A stretch of 64,000 nucleotides of DNA from Serilophus lunatus (taxonomy: Eukaryota > Chordata > Aves > Passeriformes > Eurylaimidae). The DNA lies in contig VXBA01005459.1 in assembly GCA_013399895.1 (NCBI GenBank), positions 1,048,258 through 1,112,257 on the forward strand, in the 5' to 3' direction. The notes under the pieces are model-generated. The model ran no database searches. It was given only the letters and a program-made list of their open reading frames with translations, and was not told the DNA's origin. The position numbers and the translations under genes were made by a program. Shown in pieces: positions 12,317 through 27,400 of this stretch (within the stretch, counting starts at the first letter, position 1; the number at the start of each line of letters is the position of its first letter).

Positions 12317-15300
12317 TACAAATATCTGACCTTGGATGTTGCCAGACACAGTTAGGGAAGTTTCCATGATTTTGCTTCCTCCTACTGTCATCTAGCCCCT
12401 GCCAGAACCTCTCCTCTGTCCCACACTATCCCACACTGGGTTCCCTGCACTCTGCAGCAAGTGTGATGCCTTGCTCAAGCCACAGCACTGCCTTCTGAGG
12501 CTGATGGCCTCACATCCCAAGCTCTACCTTTTCTCAGTGCTGTCTCCTCAGCCTTCCTCTGACTTCTGTCATTTTTGCACCTCCCTGGGCTACACTATGG
12601 GCCACCAGTGGTGCCTTTTCTCAGGGATGCTGACTTTGATTGGGGTTAGGACTAAGGAGCCTGGCAAAGCCAGGTAAGTGGAGTTCATGTCCCCTTCATC
12701 ACTGGTGTGACTCCTTAGTGCGGTATGACCCACAAGTGCTCTAACCAGCAGAACATCGAAAGTATTTTTTTTCTCTCTCTTTTTGCAGTACAAACAAATG
12801 CCAAAGCTGTCTGAGGTGATGTCAGGAGGAAGGTGAGAGGAATGAAGTCCATTGATTGACAGTGAAATGCAGATCTGACACATCTAATTCCAGACGATCA
12901 GTGACATCAGCCACTAAAGGAACAAAGCCTCAACACCTTCAAAAGGCTTTTCCATGAACTTTTTGCTGTGTAAAATTTAAAATGTCTGGACAGGTATTTA
13001 CTATTGCTAAACCAAAACAGACCGTTATCATACACCTCATACAAAGGCAAAAGTAAGTTTATTCTGAATCTGGAAGTCAAGAAATTTCAGTATTTTTTTC
13101 ATACTTCCAACCTGAAAGCTGGATGGATCCTGGTCCTAATCATCTGTTCAGACAAGAACTGATGAAATTAAGGAACTGAAGACCTTAAATATGGGGAAAC
13201 AAATTCTCACATGATGTAAACAGACACTGTCTGGTGATATCCAAAATGTTACTACATTTTACATTTAATCCAGGTTCTTTCCCCACAATTGTAAGAACTA
13301 AGTGATGTGTTAGTAGCAATGCTCATAAAGTTCAAGACAGAAAGGTGGAGCAATGTAAGAATCACTTGTTCATCTCTCCTCTGATGCTGATCCTCTAAAC
13401 TGGAAGTTCTTATATGCATATGTTAGCAGGAAAACTACAAAAAGAAAACAAAGCAGCTGGAAATCATTCTGAGGTATAAATGCCTTTTGCCCAAGTAATC
13501 TTATAGGTTTTTGTTGAGCAAGTCAGAACTATGCTATCAGTACAAGAACAACATATAATAAGGAAGAAAAGAATTACATTTTATTTGGGAACAAGGACTG
13601 ATTTTGTTCTCTATAGTAAAAATTTCAGATTCAGCAGAAAAAAAAATAGCCCTTCATGAAAGAGTCTGAAAGTAAAGAGAACTAATCTTTTCTAAAAAAT
13701 AAATCTGATAGTGGGGAAAACATGATTTCTGAGAATCTTTTAGGATTCCTTCCTATTAATCCTTAAAGTCAATACCACAGACCAACTCCTGTTCAACTTA
13801 ATTATGTGTATGATGCAATTCTGCCAGGGAAAGTGTCTGAAAGTGGTGTAGAACCTTGCTGCCTGTTAGTCTAGCTAAAGAGTTGGCTGATGGCTCTTCC
13901 TGTGTAAAGATCTGCTGGTCTTAGGAAGAAATGAAATGCTGTTAGAATGTGAAGATTTATAAAAGCATTCAGTAATCACTGTGGATAATCACACTGTTCA
14001 TGCAGCCTTGAGCATTTGAGGTCTCTTGCTCACCAATATTTTATTTTCTCTTTCAGTATTATTCATTATTATTTTCTGCCCTTCTGACAAACTTTTTTTT
14101 GTTACTCTTCAGCACTGCACATTATTTTCTGTGGATTTTACGTTCTTGTCCCATTGTCACAAAACTATTCTGCTTTGCTTATTAAATGTAACTTTTCTAT
14201 TATTGTATTTATAAGTCATCTTGGGCAACTATGGCTATTTCTGCATGTTTGTTATTTTACATCTTATGTATGTTTAATTACCATAACAGCAAGAGTATCT
14301 TTTAAATATTTTTAGCAGACACATAACACATTTGGCTTAAATTGGACAGTTGTTTATAAATCATTATAGGAATGGCGCCTTGAGACGCATTCTCCTCATA
14401 GCACATTTATTTGTTTTTGTTTTCAGTTTGGAGCAGAAAGAAATTCTTAGTTTGGGTCATGCTTGTCCATCTTTGCACAGAATTTCACTGAAATGAAGGA
14501 GAGCCCGTGGCAGCTCTGAGACCCACTGATGTTGTTGGAATATATATGTAAAGTGGAACGTGACTGGTACATGGATCTGTGAATATCTCTCCCTATCCAT
14601 AATCCAAGCAGCAACTGTGAAAGCCTTACCGACACAAACCAGGCACTGAAAAACACATCTTAAAGATCTCTTTTGCACTGTCTTTCAGTCACAACAGGGT
14701 TTTATTTATTATTTTCTTACTCTAAAATAGAAGCGGCTTTGTTTGCCTTAACCACAATGGACAGCCATGGACATGCACATCTCTAACAAGAAATCTGCTC
14801 AAAAGAGGCAAGGGTGAATAAAAGAATAAAGCAAAGAGATTTTGGAGAATCATTTAAAATTTCTATGTTTCACTCTAGCTGCATCTCTACTTTTTATAAT
14901 GCCTTCCACTGAGTGCAAGGATCTTGTTATTTCCTAATTTCAATATAATTTTGAAGTAATTCTGTGCTTTTGAAGTAAAATACCCATTTTCTTTGCAGGT
15001 AGGAGTGGCAATATGTTGAGTATCTGGCAAAGCCATTTATTAATTCCTGTGTTGTACAGAGACTCTTATTCCATAGAGTTGGTCAGCTCTAAATGAATGT
15101 TGCAGACTTTTATCAGATAATAGATCTGGAGAGGTCTTCATAGTCCTTTCTATCATGTCTATGTTCTTTAATAGAATTGCCAGCACTCATGTGAACTAAC
15201 ATTAGCCCCTGAGTTCATCTGATTTGGATTTTATCTTCCTCCATTGCATATTGAGATCTGAATGGTGAATTTAATATTCATATTAAAACACACTTATTTT

Positions 15301-18189
15301 CTGAGAAGGATGCTCAGGTTGTCCTTAATGGCCTGAAATATAGGCCACAGAGAAGACTAGGCTCTGCACATTTGTACTGCTTTTTGAGCATGTTGAACTT
15401 ACGGCAAGTCGAAATCCCATCTGCTCCTGCATCAGTTAACAGTGAGGAGCTGTTAGGCAGCACTCTGCCCCTAGAATCATGGCTGTTGGCTCTCCAGAAC
15501 ACTTGGTAGCCCAGGAGGGCTAGACAGAGGCTCCTTGCCCAGCAGCAGGCTGTAACATGTAGCCCATGGTGGTGAGATGCCCCTTTCCTTATCTACTGTA
15601 TGACAATCAGCATTGGAGATTTCCTTGCATTGTTTCCCCAGAGCTAGCTTTAAGGCTGCTGTTACAACCAGAAATAAAACAGAAAGTTCACCCCTGGTCC
15701 CTTGTCTCTGGTCATTGGTCAGGGCCACTCCATAACTACATTATAGGCAAAATCAGTGAATCTGGTATTGCTACCAGTGGGGAGCAGCAACTGATTGAAA
15801 TGATCATTTCACAGCCTTACCTTCTCTTGCTGGGCACCTACATGCATCGTCTGTTTGTAATAAGATGTTACTATTCTCGCTATAATTCTACACTGCATTT
15901 CAGTTTGTGTTCTGCAAAAGAGATCCACTACTTTTATTCCAAACCAGTTCTAACCACTGTGACTCCAAATAAAGTCTTATTTAAAAGAACAAGTGGTGAG
16001 CTGTAGCCACAGGCCAACAACTGTACCCTTTTAAAAAGTCAGAGAAAAAGCTTAAAAAATTCAACCTTGGATTGAGGTGTTAATCGTGAATACAGATTGT
16101 TTTAGAAAGAAGAGGTTCGTTAATGTGAACAGCATGACAGACCAGCATGAATGCCACGTGAATAGCAGCAAACTCAAAGTAATTGAAAGCAATATTCAAG
16201 GTTGGTGCAGTTATTTATATATTTGAAATCCATTTAAAAGCAATGAGAAATGCAGATTTAGAGAGGCAAAGAATTCCAAAGTTGTCATTTACAGCTGAGA
16301 TTAAATGACGGAGAAATTGTATGTGCGTGACAAGGCTACATGTGGGCTTAATTTGTGCCAATATTGGTGTACATCAGTAATTGTTCACATGCAGCCAGGA
16401 ACGTATAAGCTGTTGTGGCAGTGCTAAATATTGCTATTTTGAAAATGTATGAGGAACTGGACAACACACTGAAATAGAATAATGGAAAACAAACAGCAAA
16501 ATTCACCATTTCCAAAAGCTTTAAAGACATATACATTACAATTTTTTTTCTCTCCATTTTATTAATGTAGATGTTTCACAACAACTTGTTAAAGCTTGCT
16601 ATATAGACCCATCATTCCAATCCAATCTCATCTAATAATACTGACCTTTTATGTTGTTATACATCTCTTCTGGTTAATACATTTTACATTTTACAGTGTA
16701 AAATGCATAACTTGCCTTATCTCCACATGAAGGCTGTGAAACATTGTTTATGTTAAACATGTTTTACCTTGACATTTTTTATGCAAACATGCCAAACACA
16801 TGTTCACTGTTTAGGGACTGGAATTGTACAGACCATATCTGTCATATTTTAACAGTCTGCTTTCTTCTTTACTGCTAAAACTGCCTATCTCAATTGAGCC
16901 TACATGTCCTATAACTTAGCCCCAAACCAGGTTTTAAAAGTCTTCATTTCCCCAGCTTTCAAGCTGGAAACATATCTTTAAACAAAACCCTCCACTTAGT
17001 GAAAGGCAAAACAGACTTTCGGGCACATAGTCAAGGAAGCGTTTCCATTCCTGAGAACTAGTCTTTTCTTCCTTTACTGTTAGGTTTTAAAAAGATGTTG
17101 TAGCTTCTGGTAAACCTTGTCATTAAACATAGATGTCTCTAGAAAGGCAGTTAAGAACAAGGAACAGGAAGGGAAAGGATGGTGCAACATATTCCAAGGA
17201 TGGTTGCAGAGGTTACAGGTGTTCAGCTCTTACACGTGTTCCCAATGTCTTCCCTTTCGCAAGTATTTTTTGAATATGTTTTATTCAAAAGAGGATACAC
17301 CATACCTTCAAGTAGAAAATACAAGTGCATTTTTTCTATGCTTTTGTTCTTTCTCTGCCCTGCTTCATAGCTTGTGTGGCAGAGCAGGTAGTGTCTTACT
17401 GAATCCCAACATGTAGGAATATCTCCCACTTTCTTTTAACTCGAATTCTTCTACACAGCCCTAGGAAATCTCAAAGGCTGTGATATTTTGAAGTGTAATG
17501 GAAATCTAATTTCTTCAGTATAATGAGTAGTGTAATTTGGGGAATGATCAAATGATTTTTTTAAGCACTCTGTTTCCCTGACTTCTAGTAACCTATAGTC
17601 CAAAACACTGAGGGGAGGATAATGTTTTGTTGAACTTAGCTGAGTGTTTTTTCTAAAACTGCTGGCTGGAGTGCAATTCCAAGGCGGGGATTAAAGCAGC
17701 CTCTTTGAAAAGTGTCAAGCAATGTTCAACCCTGAGTTTTCATTTCCCTGAAGCCATTAGTGTTGTAAATATGTAATTCAGGGCAGGAGCTGACTGAATA
17801 GAGTAAGAATATTTAGCATCTTGAGGACAGCTGATGGAGTGCATATAGTACCTGGGCTCTGGTTCAGTGCACAACAGCACTGCATACACTTCCAAAGATA
17901 ATGAAGGAATTAGTTATTTATTCAGGAAACTTACCAACTATAGAAGGAAAGCTGTCAGGGCCTGCAAAATTCAAAGAGAGTGTCTCTGTGGCACTTAAAT
18001 GAATGACTCTACAGTGATCTGTTGATAGAGCAGTAAATTCTAATGTGACTTAAATTGAAAGACTTTTTGGCTACCTACTTGTAGATTTGGTAGTGTCAAT
18101 ATGGAGAAGCACAGTTGGATAGCTATTTTCTGTTAAAGAACATTTGAGGCCAATGATGCATGAAGATCTAAATGATGGCTCTAAGTGGG
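12317..18189. other. Gene-poor stretch
   Basis: A relatively GC-rich patch at 12360-12680 ends in a good donor-like CCAG|GTAAGT (12671-12678) but has no convincing acceptor or protein. A 146-codon open frame at 15566-16006 (+) resembles nothing I know and has AATAAA within its 3' part. No other feature recognised. Confidence 0.5.
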
Positions 18190-18425
18190 CCCATGGGAAT
18201 CTCATAAGGTTCAACAAGGCCAAGTGCAAGGTGCTGCACATGGGTTGGGACAACCCCCAGCAGCTATACGGACTGGAGGATGATGGGATTGAGAGCAGCC
18301 CTGCTGAGAAGGATTTGGCATTGCTGGTGGATGAAAAACTCAACATGAACTGGCCAGGCGTGCTTGCGTCCCAGAAAGCCAACCATACTCTGGGCTGCAT
18401 CAAAAGCAGTGTGACCAGCCAAATA
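18190..18425 (+). mobile_element. CR1 LINE, internal ORF2 fragment
   Basis: Translation keeps typical CR1 ORF2 post-RT motifs: FNKAKCKVLHMG (from about 18210), AEKDLALLVDEKLNMN and a QKANHTLGCIKSSV stretch. The frame remains open over the whole fragment (part of a 103-codon frame at 18144-18455), but both ends are missing, including the usual CR1 3' tail. It is a broken remnant, not a host gene. Confidence 0.88.
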
Positions 18426-21400
18426 GTGATCTCTTTGATCCTTGTAGAGTATTAATCATCTGGTCCACAGTATTTTAATGGATTTTAGATCTTGCCCTAG
18501 AACTGTGTGAGAGTTACTGAATCTAAATGAAAACAAATGGTAAGGCTCTGACACCATGCTAAACAATGGTTACACTTGGGAAGTATTTACATTTGTTATT
18601 TTTTTCTCTTTAAATGCTGCAGTGTTCTGGGAGATTTCACAATTTCCTCCATCAGTTGCATTTATAATTCTGTTGTTTCTCTGAGCCAAAATAGGCAGCC
18701 AAGCTTACTCTTGTTGCTATTATTATAACAACAATACAAAAGCTAACACATTTTTCAAAACAAAGCCCATTGGATGTAATCTATTTTTGGAAGAATTAAA
18801 AGATAACAGGATCAGACTGGCTGCAACCAGGAAGAAAATTCAGAGTCCTAAGAATGCTCTCAGAATATGCAGCAGCTGTCAATTGACTTCTTTTTTAGAA
18901 GTCAGTCTACTTTTAGGGTGTGGTTTATAAACAGAATGAGCTGATTAAAAATCTTTAAACTAGAAACTAGAACCACTGGTATACCTACCATCTCCAGTAA
19001 GCAGATGAATGTGGTCCAAGACAGTGGTGTGTTCATTGGAATTCACAGTATTTCTTCTCAATTCAGAACACAATTTTGAATTAAATACAAACAATTAAAA
19101 TTTCCAAGTAAGTAGGCACCTACAGATACAGGCATTTGTCAGATTTTTCAGAAATATCCAGATACTTATGCACATATTTTGAATATCTAGCCCTATAGTT
19201 TATTTTTTGTGTGTGGGTTTGTTTGTTGTTTTTTTAATTTTTTTTTTTTAAATATAGAAATTCTTAGCTACTGAAATAATCTGTAATGAGACAAACCAGA
19301 AGTATTTACCCAAGACATTCTTTGTACCTTACTAAGTTCTGTTTTAACATTATGTTGTTTACAGAGTTTTAAACAAAGAAAGGCACAGGAAAAAAGAAGG
19401 AGCTTTCATGTGCATTCTCAGAGAACCCAGAATCTAACCTATCTATATTTCTTCAACACTGAAGAAACAGAGAAGAGAGGAAAGGGAAAGAGGCAGAAAT
19501 GGATTTGAAATTCAGTTGTTAAAGTTTACTCTCTAGAGTACAAATATTTTACTACAGTAATCATAGGAAGATTAGCTCAGGTCTCTGAATCAGTTACACT
19601 TGAATTTAAACACAAAAAAGCAAAGTAGGAAGACACAAGTTTGAACACCTTTCTCTATAATTTTTGCTTATCTTGAGCATTTCACACCAATATCAGTTAT
19701 CAGCAATAAATCATGCAAACACCTTTGAACATTGTTACCTAATAGATACTGAGATGGTGCTCAGTGTTTATGAGCAAAATTTGTGCCTGTCCTACACCCA
19801 TTGAACTGTGGGTAGAATTAATCATGCTAGTTGTCAGTATTAATTTAAATTCTGTCTTTTTTCCTTTTAGTGAACTATTGATTGATTTTGCTTTTACAAG
19901 TCTAAATTATTCATGACAGAACATATGAAAAAGAACTTCAGCCTCTTGCTTGCTCATTAAATGTCTGCTCTGACAGTGTGCAGCTTGTGATTAATTGCTG
20001 GAATACCTTTTGTTACTTCCCAAAATGACCATTGCAAACTTTTCAAGCAGGAGAATAGGCCAAATACAGTGCATTTCAAATTTCATTTTCAAACTTCATT
20101 TTGGCTATGAGAGAGAAGAAATAATCTGATTTTCACTGGCAGGAGGCCTTACGTCTACATGTTCACTAAATATCACTGCATTTCCAGTGGAGATGCATGT
20201 ACACAGCTTTGAACTTATTGACCAGATCTTAGGTGAGACCTGATGAAAATTTGACTCACTGTGGATTGAGAAGCCAGAAGAATGTAAAAAGACACATAAG
20301 AATTCATAAAGTAATATAAAAATAATGAAGGATTAGTGTCTTTAAGCAAGCAAGCAGCACAGAAACATTGAGCAATAATTAAGAACAAATTTGTAACTTG
20401 GATCAGTTGCTGATTAAAAAAATAAAAAAAAGAAAAAAGAAAAAAAGAGGGAAAAAAAGAAATCATCTTTAACTTCAGTGGGCTGTTATCACATGGCCCA
20501 AGTTCAGGCTGTGACAAAAGCTTACCTTGATCAATGTGCTTGTCTTTTTCATTTTAAAAGAATTACTCACATGCTTGAGAAGCGTTTCTAGATATGAGAA
20601 TTGAAGTCAATTAAAAAACTTATTAACCCGTACATATGAGATTATTTTTTTTAATATTGGAGTTTATTAAATTTAGGCTGCTTTATGAGGCACAACCTGA
20701 CAGAGGGTAAAAAAATTGATGCTGACTTCCAGCCCTTGAGCTGTGCATATACATAAACCAATTTAAACCCTAAATGTGCTATCATCCTCTTGTTTGAGAC
20801 AGTTAAGTACCTGCAAACCTTTCAGCAATACCATACACCTAAAGACATTGGCAAATGCAGTGTTTATAGTTTCTCTTGTACTGGGTCTACAGATTTTGTG
20901 CTGCGATACTGTAGGGCATAAATGACTGATAAGTACTCGGGGTAGACCAAGAATTTATAGATGTCCTGGCAAGAATGAATTGACAAATACCTTATGGTCT
21001 AAGCTGCTTTTCAGTAGATGGCACTGTAAGAGCATTTCAACTGAATTCTCAAGTATATTTCATGTATTGTAGACATAAATTAGGCTTTAACATTGAAATT
21101 TGACATTTCAAGATAAATATCTCTTTTTTATTTTTTTTTTACATCAGTGAGAGAGAAACTAGAAACTAAGAAATAATATAATGTGTCATTGGTTTGGGAT
21201 ACTTCATTTTTAAGTACTCCATATATATCAAATAACAATGTGGGTCATTTTAAAGTGAACTACAATGCAATCCAGCCTTTTTTCATTTATCTATAACATT
21301 TATATTTTAGAATATTTTGTCCTGCTGCTTCAATGTATGTTATACACTTCATGGGAAGAGATATGTTAAACCACAGATTTCTCTCTGGATATTTAATCAG

Positions 21401-24400
21401 TCTTGTCCTAAAGGGAAAACAGAATTGACCTTTACACATTGATAAGCACAGTGAATATGGACATTTGGCTTTGGAACAATATTTGGGTTTTTTTTTTTGA
21501 ACTTTCAAATAATAATTTAAAGTTGAATAAAAGAATATGTGATTCCATCATGCAAGCAGCCAACTCAGCAGACATCTTAACCACTTCCTATCACTTAACC
21601 ACTTCATGTCAGTGTCTGATCCCCTTTCCAATTTATTCTTTACTCCTTTCTCAGACATCAGTTCTTCAGTTGTTTTGCCTTAAACTAGGTGTTTCTTCCT
21701 TTGCTAATTTTCAGCCAGCTCTTCATTTATGCCTCCATCACCTGTTACTTTGCTGTTTGCCCTTTACCAGGTACATGGCAACCATAGCACCAGGCGCTGT
21801 CATGGGCCACTGGCCCACACTGACATTCCTCAGGAACCAAAGATGTTAAATGAAAAGCAGACACATCAGAGCTAAAGGTGAACTGCAAGAACCATCATGC
21901 ACAATTTAACAGCCACAGAACAACTGAGTATTGTTTGTTTGAAGGAAATAGAAGCTCTCAGAAAAGCTGAGAAAATGTGTGGTCTTTCTGAATCTTTAGC
22001 TGATGCAATTGTTATAGTTTATTAATATAGAGTGGATTAGTGAATTTTCTGTTCTAGATGACAAATACTTCTGAAAAATCAAAATTTCAAACCACTTATT
22101 TTCCAGGGGAAAAAATTCAAATGTTCAGAGTAATTTCTTTTTTTCAAAAATCAGAAGTTTTCTTAATCTTTCAAAGTCATGTTTGAAATACCACTCTTCT
22201 TTCTAGATAAAGAAGAAGAAAAACTTGAAATAGCTCAGAAATTAATATTAGCATCATTAGGGTTACAAATACATATCACATATAGCTATTGAGAAAGAGG
22301 ACAGGTTATGGCTATTGCTTTGAGTTAGGTTTTCCCAACACTTTCATGAGCTCCAGCTGATAGAATAGTGGACACTTTAAATAGAACAGCAGGCAAATAA
22401 TGACTGACAAAGGCATATGTACCTCTTGGGCAACATGGGAATTAAATACTCTGTTATAAAGCATTTAAGTTTTCGTTTAATTGCTGCACTATGTATGGCT
22501 CTGATTCAGCACTGCACTTGGCTACTGCATGCTTTTACTGAGATCAATAAAGCAACAAATGTGCTTGAAGATCGTGAATCCCCACAGCAATGCTGAATAC
22601 CATTTTGTTCTGCATGGCGCCACCACACCTCAGAATTCTCTGAATGATGAAGCCTGAGTTTTACTCTAATGAATTATGAATTTGAGACCTAGACATTTGT
22701 GAAAAAAAGAAGAAAGACAGCCAAACATCTTCAAAGTCAAGGGACAAATAATGCAATCAGTTGAATGGTTCATACTTTGGGGGATGGTGGTGGGAGAGCT
22801 AACAGAAGACTGTGTGAAACATCAGGAGAATCATGGCTGGTAATACTTATGTAAAAGTAGTTACCTGGTGGGTAGATGAAATGACAGGGATAGACCAGCT
22901 AATTGTCCAGCATAAGCCGTACCTGAATATAGAATATTACAAGGAGAGTATATAGAAATGCCTAAGAGTGCTTGGTATGAATAACCAAGGAAAAAAAAAA
23001 AAGGGAACATGGGCTTCTTACCAAGAAGTCGTATTTTAACAGCTGATCACAAACACTTGTGGTGCCATATTACACCTGATATATCACTTATAATTTTATT
23101 TTGCATGAATTATAATTTCATGAGGTATCTATCAAAACTCTTGCTCATCTAAGAAAATCTAGGAATTATCTCACTAAGTGTACTTAAATAAGTCTCTTTG
23201 TAATAGAGAAGAATAAGCTACCTTTGAGCTTGGATTTGTGTAACTTTCATGATTTTTCAATTCAATGTCAGGAAAAAGATCCCTCTCTCTGTCAGAGAAA
23301 ATTATTATTTATTTTTTTATTAAAATCTGTCCACTTCTTTCATATACCTGCATTCAGCACAAAGTTGGGAACACTGGAAGCACAACAAATCATTCCAGAA
23401 TTCTATCTCAGGTGAGGTATCCAAACATACTTCTGAGAAAAAGTCCCCTCAAATATAAGTAAATCTGATAATATTTTGTTTGAGGGTAAAACAGGTTGGA
23501 TCATATAGCAACTATAAAGGCCAAATTCCTTTTTTTTTTCCACAAGTCCTTAAAAATACAACATTGCTGTTGCTTTTTCCCAAGCAAATAATATATGTGC
23601 AGCCATGTTATGCAAATGTCTTACTAACAGCTCCTGAAAAGGTTGGCTAATTTCAGTCAAATTTGAGCACTATGAAAGGCAGTGAGTGATACAGAGTTCA
23701 CAGGTTTCATGAGATAAACAGAGGAATAGAAGACAAACACTTTAATTTGCTGAAGAAAACCTGCAGTGTCAGATTAACTATATTGTTGTACACCAGATAC
23801 TTCATGAAAGAGACCTTGCAACTTACGCAGTGCTAAGAATGGCTAAGAAGGGCTGGCTTGGAATTTCCGCTTAACTGGGTATTGGCTATTACCACCACAG
23901 GTCACAAAACCCTGTAAACCCAAGCTTCAGTCCTCCTGCCCACAGAACTAGATCCTTTTCCTAAGACTTTTGTTTTCCCTTCTGTGTCTGTCCTCCTTTG
24001 AGGATACATCTTTTCTTACGCATTTTAGAAGCCTGGGCTCTTTGTAACTAAAGTTATCTAAATATACAATTATAATGGAAAATCTTGGAAAATTGTTTTG
24101 TGTTTGCAAGGTTCAAAGCTAGTCTCACCTCATGTTTTGGTGGTGGGTTTTTTTTTCCCAAATGGATTATATTCCTCTGGACCCTAATTGTACATCCACA
24201 GATTTAAGAATGAAGACTTGTACTTGACTTACTGATCTTTGTATAAAGGTGTGCAACTACTCATTAACACTGGAAAATGGCTTATAAGTTACTTGATACA
24301 AGTGAGTGAGAGGTTATTAGTTGCTCAGATGTTTGTGCACATTTCCTTAAAATTTTCACTAAAAAATATAAAAGAATAACAGCTCTCATGTAAAGATCTC

Positions 24401-27400
24401 TGTTCCTGAGCAAGGCTGCAGCGGGATTATGAGGCAGAAGGAATCTCTGGAGACGTTGTGATTGACTCACATTGGCAGCAGCTGAAGAGATTGCATATTT
24501 CCCTCTAAACACAAAAATTTAATATGGACTAATAAGAAAAGTAGATGCTTGGGGTTTTTTTTCCTTGAGAGAACTCCTATGCTAGCAGAGGTACTGCCTC
24601 AATACAGCTGTCAAATTTTAAAATTTTGTTATCTGTGCAGTGTTTTACTGACAACCAAAATCTCCCCCAAACAGTTCTTTTCCTCTCTGTTACTTATTCC
24701 TGCCTTCAGAATATACTTTGGTGGTACTGCCCATTCTTCTTTCTCTGCCTTTAATGTTGCATCCTTATCTGGGAACATAAAACTTTTTTTAGATAATTCA
24801 AGTTACTTGTCCTGAGAATAGACTCACCTCCAAACATGCTGCCCAATCTAGTAGTTTTAACTCTGGTAGTATTATTATTTTCTAATGCATTTTAGACACA
24901 CTGAGTTCTTATTGGTCGCTTGCTTTGGAGATATTCTCACATTCAAGAGGGACATTAACAAAGTTAAGTGCATCCTGATCCTGAAAATTTGTTAAATAAT
25001 TCCAACATTTATGTGAGGAAAGTTGTCCCTTTTCTGCAGTAGATCCTTTAGGATAGATTAATATATTACCATGAAAGAAAGTCATTTCAATTCAGTGTTC
25101 TTGCCTGTTTTCTCAGCCATTCATCTCTTCCCCTACAACTAAAACCAAATAATTCTGAGCTTTAGAATGTGGGAACAACTGCAAAAACACCTGGATATCA
25201 GAACATGCCAGAGTATAGGCCTTGTAATTTAAGCCACTTTAAGACTTGTAGCAAAGTGCCACTGTGGAGGGCAGTCAATGCAGCTTCTAAGTCACATCCT
25301 ACGAAACTTCAGCTGTCAAATGTCCCAGGATAGTCTTTGACCCTCAGTCCTGCTTCTTTTTGATTCTGCTTAGCTAGTGTTAGAGTCCCATAAATAGGTC
25401 TAATTACTGCAATTCTACATTAAGCAATTAAGGTTAATATTTGTCTAGACATCTAGATATTTTTACTGTGAATCAGCTCCTTTCCGAGGGCAGGAAGCTT
25501 TTTGGCATTAAGGCTTGTCTGCCCTCTTCTATCTGCCAGCAGGTCTCCTCTGCAGAAGTAGAGGAGTTAAATATGAACAAATAAATAACACATATTGTGA
25601 GAAAACCAAGAGGGATAACTTTTTGGAAATACATATCACACACTGTAAGAAAACAAACTCACAGAAAGGGGAAGAAAAAAATCAGTAAAGAGCCTGTAAT
25701 ATTCTGGCAGAGCAGTGATACACCACTATGAAACTCTGCTATTTACAGGAATCCTCATCCACCAAAAGCAGAGGGAGACCAGCATAGTGGGAAGCTCAGG
25801 AGGACTTGGGGAGAGGAGCGTGACAGGTAGGTGCTGGCTTGCTGCTTTGCTGTGTCTGCAGGTCTGCACTAAGAAACCCAGGAGAAAGGGAGTGGCAAAA
25901 CCAGCCCCTCTCCTGACCAGCACAGATGTGAACAGTTAGACTACTACCAACACTGCAAGGAGTTACTTTCACTGCTGCAGCAGTTGCTGCCTAGAGGGCG
26001 GAAATCAAACGCTGCAATTGATTTTTGAGGCCAGCTTGAGACCTCTGCCTCTGAGGATATAGCATTTTAAGGAAACATGTGAAGACTGGCAGAGGGCCAG
26101 GCCATCTGTATTTATGTAATCTAGAAATCACAGTAGTTTCCTTCATGCATGACCTGGGATTTTCCCTCCAAAAAGTCTCTCTTCCTCATCCAGTCCATGT
26201 CTCCAGGACCCTTTGTAAAACCAACTGTATGAGTAGGTGAGCTTTGCAGGTTTCTTTTACAAGTGTCTCCTATAATGTCCAGCAATTCTTGCCCACAGCT
26301 AAATAGATACCACAAATGCTTCTTTAATCCTTTTATACACAAACAGTAAAAAGGATCAGTTTTACCCTACCTACAACAGGGAATAGAGATGTCATCCAAG
26401 ACCCATGAAACACTGCAATTTCCATTCACAAGAATGGAAATTTTAGAAGAAAAATTCCCTTTATTTCCAACTTTATGGATATATAGACAAGAATTTTAGA
26501 ACATTCAAAATTTCAAAGTAAAACTCAGCTTCATGTATGTCCCTTTAAAAGCCCATTGCAATCTCCACCTCTTATGTCTTTAAAAAGCAGAAGAGAAGTC
26601 TGGAAAATTAAACAAGGTTTTGACATAACAAAGACTTTAGACATGTGTTTAACTATGTACACAGCATTTAATCTCAGTTTCAGTGGAATGCACAGTGGTG
26701 TGTGAAGATACACATAAATCTGCTTTCTTGAGGTTTTTTAAATTACAGCTTAATGAGAAAACTGTAAACTAGATATTTTCTATGAGTCATAAATTTTCTG
26801 AGGCTCTTTTCAGAAGGCATAGTTTTGTCTGAATACTTGGAGGGAAGAGCTCTCTAAAAAATGGGTAAAAGTATTGTTGCCAATATGATTGTAGGAATCA
26901 GGTTCGATTACCATTGGAATCGACAGGGGTTTTATTTCTCTTGCTCCTGCTAATGTCACTTGCTGCAGGGTCTTGTCATGTAATGGCAGAGAAGTTGCAT
27001 CATTACAGAGCTGTCACATGCTTTTCATAGCCTGCAGACCTGGCAAACCAGTGTGGGCCATTGCAAACAATTTGTTTCTTGACCCAGAATCATATGGAAG
27101 TGCAGTTTTTCATATGGTGTTCATTTGAGACAAATGCCCATAAGCTATTTTTATCAGTGGAAGACAAATTTGATCTGAATGTGAGATGAAATGTTAACTG
27201 AGTATCTTTCGATTTTTGTGAGGATCTGCATTTGATGTCATTTGGGTCATTGACATGAGATAAATTTGTCAAAGGCTTGTAAGGCCTAAATACCTAAAAT
27301 TGTGCTTTTAAAATTTTAGCAAGCACATCCTATCTTTAATAAAGGCAGGATACTGACTTCTTAGGGGCAACTTCTCTCAGTATATAAACAGTAGTAGCTT

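Noticed and set aside
12471..12677. GC-richer open frame ending at a very good donor-like CCAG|GTAAGT
   Set aside because: No convincing acceptor, partner exon or known peptide; a single good donor is expected by chance.
15566..16006. 146-codon open frame with AATAAA near its end, considered as an LTR or a coding gene
   Set aside because: No protein family resemblance, no clear LTR ends or duplication; in a 64 kb window a frame of this size can arise by chance.
26899..26912. GGTTCGATTAC, similar to a tRNA box B
   Set aside because: No box A upstream and no T-stem pairing around it, so not a tRNA gene or SINE head.
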